From: Sesamum alatum
Taxonomy: Eukaryota; Streptophyta; Magnoliopsida; Lamiales; Pedaliaceae
Direction: 5' to 3'
Length of the DNA stretch: 64,000 nt
NCBI GenBank assembly: GCA_034509735.1
Contig: JACGWO010000007.1
Span: 27,804,046-27,868,045 of the forward strand
In this document: one piece after another, positions 56,959 through 64,000 of the stretch
Numbering within the stretch: position 1 is the stretch's first letter
Layout: each line of letters starts with the position of its first letter
Translations under genes and position numbers: made by a program
The notes under the pieces: generated by a model
Databases searched by the model: none
What the model was told of the DNA's origin: nothing
What the model saw: only the letters and a program-made list of their open reading frames with translations

Positions 56959-59060
56959 GCAGCCCCCCAACTTCCAAATGCATCTGAAAAATTTGAAAGT
57001 TCCAATAAGCAGTCTATATTCGATGCCACTTCGTTCCTTGACCTACTTCTGCCACGAGTTTCTTCCTTCTTGGGACCCTTCTTCATATAGGTTCTTTCTC
57101 TTTTGAGACTATTCTTTATTCAACTCATTCCTTTGCTGGGATTTCTTGTCTTCTATGTATAAACTTGGTGGGATATTATGACTTTCTTCTTCTTGCTTTG
57201 TTCGTTCTGTCTTCTTGGTATCAGTCACATTCCAGAAAAAATTCCAAAACGAATTGGTTCGAGTATATGGCTCTTCATCTCTTTCCTTGCAGTAATTTTC
57301 ATTTTTAGACTTCCAAAAGTCATCCTTCGTTAATCTGGAAAAAAACAGAAACAATTCGCCAGTCCGAAAGAATTTTAGGATGTCACGGCCCCCGCTTCGG
57401 TCGGATTTCGGCCGACAGTGTCTTGTTGCCCCTCCTTCTTCCTCTCTTGCTCGCTAAAGTTGTTGATTTTGATCGCGAAGTGATTTTGATTTAGGGCACC
57501 AGGAATTCACCCGAGCGTTCATCTGATTCGCTAGATTCTTTCAGAAATTGAAGTTTAGGAAAAAGTTGGAAACTCCTTGATTTCCTTCAATTACGCAAAC
57601 CCCCATTTTAGACCTCGACGTCGCGCGTCGACCATTCTGCTCCTAATTCTTTTGCGTATTTTGAAGGATTTCTTCCGACGCTTCGGGATCTTGGTGTTAC
57701 TTCCTCTCTTGAGGCTTTCCGATATTTTGTTTATCCTTAGGAGAGTTGTTAAGGATTCGTTCTTCTAACTCTTCCTCTCAACAATTGTAAAATTTTTTTT
57801 AGAGGCTTAGTGTGATTGCAAGCGCGATTCGCGAGTCCGTTCTTGCCTTTCGTCAAGGAAGGGAGACGAGGTTGCTGACTCCCTCATCCTTTGCAACCTC
57901 GTATGCCGCCATGGAGGCGAGGGGGACCTAGCCCCTTCGATGACTATTTGTGATTGCGTTGCGTTGTGTCACATTTGCATCACCTCGCGTCGCGATGCAT
58001 CATGTTGAATTTGTGTCGTACCATGTATCGCGTTGCATCAAGTTGCGCCGCGCCGCGCCGCGTCCCATTGGGCTTTTCGGAAGCTCTGTAGAAGTTCCCT
58101 TGGTTGGAATACTCTTGGACTTTTGAGGGAGTTCTTTGTCGTTTTGGGGAACTTCTCAAGAGTTCATTTTTACTATATATGACATCAAACTTTGTTCCGC
58201 CATTGCTTATTATGTTAAGTTGCTTCTTCTCAAACTAAATTTTAATGTAAGGGGAAATCCCCCTCTTATTAGCACCTCTTATAAGCAAAAAATATTAAAC
58301 TAAATATTAATGTGAGGGGCAACCCCCCTCTTTCAAACAAGATATTAAGGTGAGGGACCATCCCCTTCTTTTTATGTAAAATATTAATGTGAGGGGCCAT
58401 CCCCATCTTTTAGATGAAACATTACTGTAAGGGGCAGTCCCCCTCTTATAAACAAGATGTTAGGGTGAGGGGCCATCCCCCTCTTTTAGGTGAAATATTA
58501 ACGTGAGGGGTCATCCCCCTCTTTTAGATAAAATATTACTATGAGGGGCAATCCCCCTCTTTTAGATAAAATATTAATATGAGGGGCAATCCTCCTCTTT
58601 TAGATAAGATGTCAACGTGAGGGGCAATCCCCTCTTTTCAATGTGAGGGGCCATCCCCCTTCAACTTTTCAATGTGATTGGCAATCCCCCTTCAAGAGCG
58701 TCAATGTGAGGGGCCATCCCCCTCTTTTGCTAAATGAAGTGTTAAATGTAGTAATGCAATAAAGTATAGATAGTGAATCTGCAACAAGTAGATAGAAGGT
58801 GGACATTTCATTACCGTAATTTTGGATTACAAAGCGTTTGAAAAAAGGGATACAAAGCATTAAATAAAACGTTTCTTGAGGTTTAGCAATATTCCTCGTT
58901 TGTGGACATTTTCTTCTCGTTCATTTTCCATGACTTGATACAGTCATACTTATTTGGCATCCACTTTGGCCATGTTTTCTGTCTCATTGACTAGATTGAA
59001 TGGGTGCTCGTCCGTGCCTCATCACGGGGTTGCTCGATACTCCCTTAGGACTCCCGGGTG
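56959..59060. other. non-coding 3' region of the gypsy element
   Basis: About 2.1 kb between the integrase fragment and the 3' LTR with no recognisable coding region. It includes the CpG-rich stretch near 57960-58070 (repeated GCGTTG, GCGCCGCGCC words) and the minisatellite at 58246-58730. A long region between pol and the 3' LTR is known from Tat/Ogre-type gypsy elements, which may be its lineage, but this is inference. Confidence 0.6.
58246..58730. repeat. hairpin minisatellite, about 13 units of 36-39 bases
   Basis: The unit contains GTGAGGGGCCATCCCCCTCTTTT, written here as GTGAGGGG, CCAT, CCCCCTC, TTTT. GAGGGG and CCCCTC pair, so every unit can form a small stem-loop. Units start near 58250, 58311, 58350, 58389, 58428, 58467, 58503, 58542, 58579, 58617, 58642, 58672 and 58706. 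Spacing is mostly 36-39 bases; the last ones are shorter. Substitutions fall on both sides of the stem. Confidence 0.88.
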
Positions 59061-59980
59061 TCATTCCACCCAACTTCCTTTAGCTTCCTCCAGCCTCGTT
59101 CTCAAATTTTGGAAGACTACCCTGCTGGTTACTTCCGCCTGCCCGTCAGAACGGGGTGTCGCAAAGGTCCATACTTTCCGCTGGGGCGTGCATGACGTCG
59201 ACATGTTCCTGGAACCCTCGGAGTTCTTCACTAAGCTCCATGCATCCTTACGATCTGTAGGCCAGAGGTGTCCACGTTGCGGGGCCTGGCATACTAACAC
59301 TCTACCTTCGGAGTGATCACACAGCCTCCCTCATCATGCTCTATTTAGTCCTCGCCGACGTATCCAAGATGTGGTTTGTAAGAAAAAACCTCTCCTATGC
59401 AGCCTAATTCCAATTGTCATGAGCTTTGCTGACCTAGATCGAATTACCTTTGCTTCCTTGGGGTTCCTTGGAGTCTTGAGGCAAAATCCCAAATTTCAAA
59501 TCTTCCTCCAGACCTTCTTTCCAGCTTGGTGGAACACTCTTCGCCGTCAAGGCTTCGTTAGGGTTATTCTCTCACTCTCCGAAAGAGCCAATGAGTTGGT
59601 TGTCTTAACGATTCAGTTCGTCTCCTCCTTGTATAACGCGGGATTTGATCTAGGGTGAACTCACCGAGCTTACTTCTTAATGCTTGGATGTTTGCTAAGT
59701 ACTTGGTCATATGCTCCCCTAGCTTCGTAGCCTCCATTCCTTTGCTTGATCACAAGTTGAAAGTCGCTATCCGCCCTTGCAAAAGTCACTCCTGCGGCGT
59801 AAGCCAAGTTTCTCCCCTTGCTCAGCGCATCACACTCCGACTCATTCTTGGATCCGCTGGTGACTCTACTGCACTCTCACCAAAGATGACACGGTTGGCA
59901 TTGCGCCCTATTGCTCTCACCGCGACTCCTTCAGCTTGCCTTGCTCTCTTCCTACTGGGCCTCCCGAGGTAACCTCATAA
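59061..59980 (-). pseudogene. gypsy RNase H and integrase fragments
   Basis: The minus strand at 59061-59165 reads SDGQAEVTSRVVFQNLRTRL and EEAKGSWVE, matching the conserved gypsy integrase segment NGQAE..NR..L..LK.RL...KGSW. At about 59650-59780, in broken frames, it reads KYLANIQALRSKLGEFTLDQ and IPR, matching the RNase H stretch that follows the SDSQLVV motif. Between and around these are stops. RT is absent. Confidence 0.7.
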
Positions 59981-60122
59981 CACCAGCAGTTGGGAGGTTG
60001 TCCTTGCTAACTCGTTCTGTTTCCTGCTTTACTCCCACGTGCCATGTGTCTGCCTCTAAAAGCAGTTTCCTGGAGCTCTTGTTTCCTTCATCCCACAAAT
60101 TCTTGGAAACAACCTCTTCAGA

Positions 60123-61640
60123 TCAACTCCTCGACCTCATTCTTCTAGTGGAGGCATTCCTCCGTGCTTTGGCCTCGATCCCAACCCTTGTCGTTTGGCT
60201 GCATCGAGCGTTTGATTTCGTAAGGCATTTCCGAGGAGTGTATTGAGCCAAATTCCCCGGGAGCTCATGTCTGCATTCACGCTTACTTCCTTCTGTCCTA
60301 AGGGGAACCCCTTTCTCTTCCTCTGTGGCCCTCCGTTTCAATGGATCTGTTGGTCGTGAAACTACTAACTCCTCGATTCTTATATACTTCTCGATACTTG
60401 GTAATAACTCCTCTTGTGAGGAAGGGGACTTTCCAGCAATCGACTCCTTGAATCGACTTCTCCTTAGATTCTGTTGCATGATGCTTACCAAAAGTTTTGA
60501 ATTTACGTGGGGGACTTCTAGAACAGCCTCCGAGAAGCATCGTACATACTCCCTCAAACCCTCGTTCTTCCGTTGGACTATTGTAAACAAATATGAAGTG
60601 GTCTTCGGACACCGCCTATTTATCGCGAAATGGTGCAAAAAGCGCTAAGAGAGTTGCTCGAATGATTCAATAGTCCTTGGAGGTAGCTGGTTGAACCACG
60701 GCATTGCCTTCCCCGAGAGGGTAGTCCAAAATAATTTACAATATGCTGCATTGCTAATGTCGAGCAGATCGGCCCTAGCCATGAAGCGATCAAAGTGATC
60801 CTGAGGATCCCCTACTCCGTTGTACTCATTCAGGTTCGGGATCTTGACCCCTGTATAGATGGCTTCTGCTAGTATGTGGGGGGCGAAAGGACTCCGCCGC
60901 GGAGGTGCCATTGCCAAAGGTCGCTCCAGGTATCCTGGAGGTCCCAAAGGATTCAGGAAAACATGTGGGGGAGGGCCTCCCATCTCATGGTATCCTCCTT
61001 CTTGTGCCACCGACATTTCCTCTTGACGAAGAGGTGGAAAGTAGTTGTCTTCGCATATCCCCTGCGGAGGATGTGGGAAGTAACCTTCTTCACCCGCGCC
61101 CCTGCGAGGAGGCGAGGGGTAGAAGTCATCCCCTGGCTGCGTGGCCCTACTACTGACTTTCTCCTCATAGTCCACGCCTTCGAAGGTGTCCCCGAACCTC
61201 TGCTCGCCATCCTCGGGAGCCAAGGGAGCGTCTTGGTCTCTGCGTGAGGGGGTCGTGGGGGTAGCGCGCATCCGACTACGTACTGGGCCAGGGGTCTCTC
61301 TGCTGCTTGGGCGGATGCATCCTCCACCAACTGGCTAAGAGCCTCGGGAGTTATCTGAATAACTGGGGTGGAGGTGGAGCCTCGGCCTCCTCCTGCCTCT
61401 CCTTCCGCTGGCTGTGTGCTGGTGGACTCTCCAAGGCGTGGCCTTGGCCTTGCCTCTCCTCCTGCTGGGCGTGCGCTGGTGGATTCTCCAAGCCGTAGCC
61501 TTGCCTCTCCTTCTGTTGGTTGTGCGCTGGTGGAGTCTCCAAAGCGCGGTCTTGCTCATGCTCTTCCCTTCCTCTCTCGGGTTCCTCTTGCCCCACGTTC
61601 GCACTCCTCGCTCTCGAACGAGTATTCGTCTTCAATGCCT
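60123..61640 (-). pseudogene. gypsy Gag
   Basis: The conserved retrotrans_gag region is at 60123-61271: KIPNLNEYNGVGDPQDHFDR, AYCKLFWTTLSGKAMPWFNQ and RTIESFEQLS, then after a frameshift near 60640 HHFAINRRCPKTTSYLFTIV and EGLREYVRCFSEAVLEVPHV. The N-terminal part is Pro/Gly-rich with charged residues. Further upstream (61335-61635) is a low-complexity region with three tandem peptide repeats. At least two frameshifts or stops (near 61330 and 60640) break the protein. It would form the particle shell. Confidence 0.82.
61395..61560. repeat. three tandem repeats of about 54-60 bases in the gypsy gag leader
   Basis: The words GTGCGCTGGTGGA and CTCCAA, then CCTTGCCTCTCC, recur three times. On the minus strand they encode repeated PPAH...Q-K-ERQG units near the Gag N-terminus. 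Confidence 0.75.
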
Positions 61641-61650
61641 AGACCAGGTT

Positions 61651-61666
61651 CCCACAGACGGCGCCA
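61651..61666 (-). other. primer binding site of the gypsy element
   Basis: The minus strand reads TGGCGCCGTCTGTGGG three bases inside the 5' LTR. This is a PBS sequence common to plant gypsy elements and fixes the element orientation. Confidence 0.88.
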
Positions 61667-61669
61667 AGC

Positions 61670-62051
61670 TGATGGTCTAAGATTTGGGAGATTGTTTATC
61701 TAAGCACGGTGACTCGAAACGACGTCGCGAGGCAAACAACTGTTATAAACTCGTCCAAAAGTAGGAAGAGTAAACTTGTATAAATGAATTAGAGATCCTT
61801 TTACGAAGGATTTTACCCCTATTTGTAGTAAATTACATGGAGTGAAAGTACAATATCGTCCCTCGACCGCCTTCAATCCAACGGCCTAGATTTAATTGCT
61901 AGGGGTGCCTTGGTAATTTGGCATCACCTCACTACTTCTATAACTACCTATAATAACCGCTGCTAACTTTCACTGATGGCATACTGGTAAATACTTGTGC
62001 ACTTGGGGGTATTTTGATAATTTCGGTAAGCTAATGTATTTTGCTCCATCA
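61670..62051 (-). repeat. 5' LTR of the gypsy element (382 bp)
   Basis: It starts TGATGGTCTAAGATTTGGG and ends TTGCTCCATCA. It is very similar to 56576-56958. Confidence 0.92.
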
Positions 62052-62056
62052 TGCCC

Positions 62057-64000
62057 CCCATAAAATTAAAATTTAATAATTCAACATAAAAATAGTTAAA
62101 ACAATATAGTAAGTTTTATTTCAAGTAAATTCGAACAAATATATAAAAATCAACACGATATTATAATAATAAATTATAATATTCATATAAGAAATATATG
62201 CGGAAAAAATATTTCATATATGAAAGCTTAAATAGAAACTATTTAAAAATATAGATGGATGGGAAAAAAATTCCTCTCAAATAAAAAATGTCAATTTTGA
62301 TCCCATACTTTATTCTATGAGAGAAAATAATTAAATAGGGTAGCAATTTCCTTATATTATAATTTTAAACAAACACAAAAATGTTAGCAACACACATTAT
62401 ATTAACAAATTAAGATATAACTTTTTAAAATTGATATCAACAAAAGTAAACACTGTAAACATAAACATCCAGACATGAAATTATTTAAAATAAATGTATA
62501 AGGAAAAAAGACCTATATTTAAAATAAAATTTTCAATTGATTTAATCCTTTTGTTTTTTTTGATAGGAAAACTGGAAATATTATTATTAAAAACAATCAA
62601 TGGGAAAAAATAGAGAAAATTGGACTTTTGGCCCTACATAATAAAAAGTGTTGTACTTTTGGTCTCATAGCTTATGGGCTTAGCATATTTAATCCTATAT
62701 GCTAAAAGATTGTACAATTTGGGATAAAAAATGCTATAATTTTTGGGACTAAATGTGCTATAATTTTTAATCCTATGGGACCAAAAATATTATAACCTTT
62801 TATCTAATGGGACCAGATATGCTAAAGCTATAAACTATGGGTTACAAGTGCAACATTCTATATCCCGTGGGATAAAAAAATACAACAATCTTTATCGTGT
62901 GAGACCAAAAATATAATTTTTTCATAAAAAATATAAAGGGGCATAGGTTAATAGTGCATAATTGCAAACATGGTCACTCGTCCCACGTTAATATTTATTA
63001 GTTTACTTCATCAGGACTAACCACTTTCAGTCAGATAATCGTGGATTCGACTCTTTTCATTTGGTGCATCTGTATTAATAGATAATTAATAAATATTCAT
63101 GCAGTTGACATATAATTTTAGTATAAGAAATATTAATTTTAATTATGCTTAATTATCATAATTAAAAGTAAAAAATCATAACAGATACTAATTAATCATA
63201 ATTACGCAACGATTATTAGCTATTGTTTTTATAAGTGAAACCAAAATATTTGTTATGTTAAATATTTTTTTATCATAGATAAAATCATAATAATATATTG
63301 ATTAACCATTATCTAAACTTAAATTTTTGTGTCTGATTCATTTATTCGTAGTAAATAATAGTAAATAGTATTGATTTAAGTAGCAGTTACTCACAACAAG
63401 ATAAAATCAATTTTTTTTAATGATATTTTGACACATGTTGGTGGGCAGAATTGAAATCATCCAAAAATAAATTTTAATTAAAAACAAAAATTATCATCCC
63501 CTCTTATGATCTTGGATGAACCTGTCCGATCACTATTCATTGACCATGTGTGTTTTTACTGATGAAGGAGTGACTCTTTAACAGTGTAAATTGGGAGTCA
63601 ACGCGGCAGATGGCTAGCCAGACAGAGAGAGTGTAGTAAATAGAGTTAGGTGATAGATTACAAAAAGGTAAGTACAATGTAGCCTCACTTTGACTTTACT
63701 TCTTTTTATACACACACTAGCAGTAAAACTAAAACCCTCCCACTGTAGAAACAAAAGCCACGACCAGGATTTTCATCTTATCTTAGCTGTAAATTTACAA
63801 AAAAATAAAAAATAAAAATTTCTTGATACGACGTTCTCCGTCAATACACGTCGCTTTCTAGCCTGCACGCCGTTTGCTATTCTGCGCGTCGGGAGTCGTG
63901 ATGTGTTGGATGCGCACCCGGGGGGTGGGGTGGGGTTTGGGACCATCAAGTGTCAACATCTGTGGACTTTTGCTTTTAGTTCCCTTTCCTCCTTATTTCT
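62057..64000. other. AT-rich intergenic DNA to the right edge
   Basis: No gene recognised. At about 62625-62930 there is a degenerate repeat of TATGGGACCAAAAATGCTATAA-like words in both orientations, possibly an old fold-back element. The last 150 bases become GC-richer, with a G-run cluster at 63920-63941; a promoter of a gene to the right is possible but cannot be shown. Confidence 0.5.
62625..62930. repeat. degenerate repeat with GGGACCAAA words
   Basis: Related words (TTGGGACTAAATGTGC, ATGGGACCAAAAATA, ATGGGACCAGATATGC, GTGAGACCAAAAATA, TTTGGTCTCATAGC) recur at irregular spacing of about 30-50 bases, some inverted. Known plant fold-back elements look like this, but the limits could not be set. 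Confidence 0.4.

Larger units (their letters stand above)
56576..62051 (-). mobile_element. Ty3/gypsy LTR retrotransposon, deletion derivative, minus strand
   Basis: LTRs of 382-383 bases (56576-56958, 61670-62051) start TGATGGT and end CTCCATCA. The duplication TGCCC is at 56571-56575 and 62052-62056. A PBS on the minus strand next to the right LTR sets the orientation. Gag lies next to it, followed by RNase H and an integrase fragment, then about 2 kb of non-coding sequence with a hairpin minisatellite before the 3' LTR. RT and protease were not found: the gag end and RNase H are about 150 bases apart. This fits an internally deleted, non-autonomous gypsy element. Confidence 0.9.

Noticed and set aside
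57109..57354. Minus-strand ORF of 81 codons in the gypsy 3' region
   Set aside because: Lys/Glu/Asn-rich low-complexity text with no match to gypsy proteins by eye.
58246..58730. Possible CRISPR array (regular repeats of about 37 bases)
   Set aside because: The repeats are contiguous with variable bases inside the unit, there are no unique spacers and no cas genes, and the host is a plant. It is a minisatellite.

Overview
This window is nuclear DNA from a flowering plant, probably a eudicot. The evidence is one plant-specific Growth-Regulating Factor (GRF) transcription factor gene with a miR396 target site, surrounded by plant-type Ty1/copia and Ty3/gypsy LTR retrotransposons, a PIF/Harbinger DNA transposon, a LINE-type 3' end and short fold-back MITEs. 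No prokaryotic genes, rRNA, tRNA or CRISPR were seen. The species cannot be named from the sequence.

Layout, left to right. 1-4794: 5' half of a minus-strand Ty1/copia element (gag-protease, about 1.6 kb leader, 2 kb LTR) running off the left edge. 4862-9631: a decayed plus-strand relative with its 3' LTR, then a truncated LTR (9632-11083). 11170-11480: a LINE-like RNase H 3' end with an A19 tail. 11920-13700: a decayed PIF/Harbinger carrying both the Myb-like and the DDE transposase reading frames. 14293-17346: a 3 kb palindrome of two inverted LTR arms, followed by copia pol on minus (17347-18709) joined head to head to gag-protease on plus (18710-19306). 19307-31265: a full minus-strand copia element (element 2) whose 3' LTR contains a solo LTR. 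31266-32196: the leader of yet another copy. 32925-35166: the GRF gene (minus, four coding exons), the only host gene seen. 35167-38560: AT-rich intergenic DNA with one clear MITE (9-bp target duplication) and one possible one. 38560-56200: a nest of at least four layers. An old minus-strand copia remnant is split by a plus-strand copia element (40161-55788, TSD GCTCT); that is split by a minus-strand copia element (element 3, 41177-51749, TSD CATAC); its 5' LTR is split by a solo LTR (49685-51672, TSD TCATC). 56576-62051: a minus-strand gypsy deletion derivative (TSD TGCCC) with a hairpin minisatellite. 62057-64000: AT-rich DNA without a recognised gene.

The minus-strand copia elements 1, 2 and 3 and the fragments at 4.9-11, 14-19 and 31 kb form one superfamily: LTRs of 1.7-2.3 kb, a tRNA-Met type PBS, a very long (about 1.9 kb) untranslated leader with conserved hairpins and a GC-rich block, and gag starting MSKNPL. 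At least four LTR subfamilies (A-D) share a conserved core. None of these elements has an intact gag-pol frame in this window.

The GRF gene keeps QLQ, WRC, all splice sites and the miR396 site, but the natural N-terminal frame holds an in-frame TAA, so the protein may start at an internal Met in exon 2. All assignments come from reading translations and repeats by eye; no searches were run.
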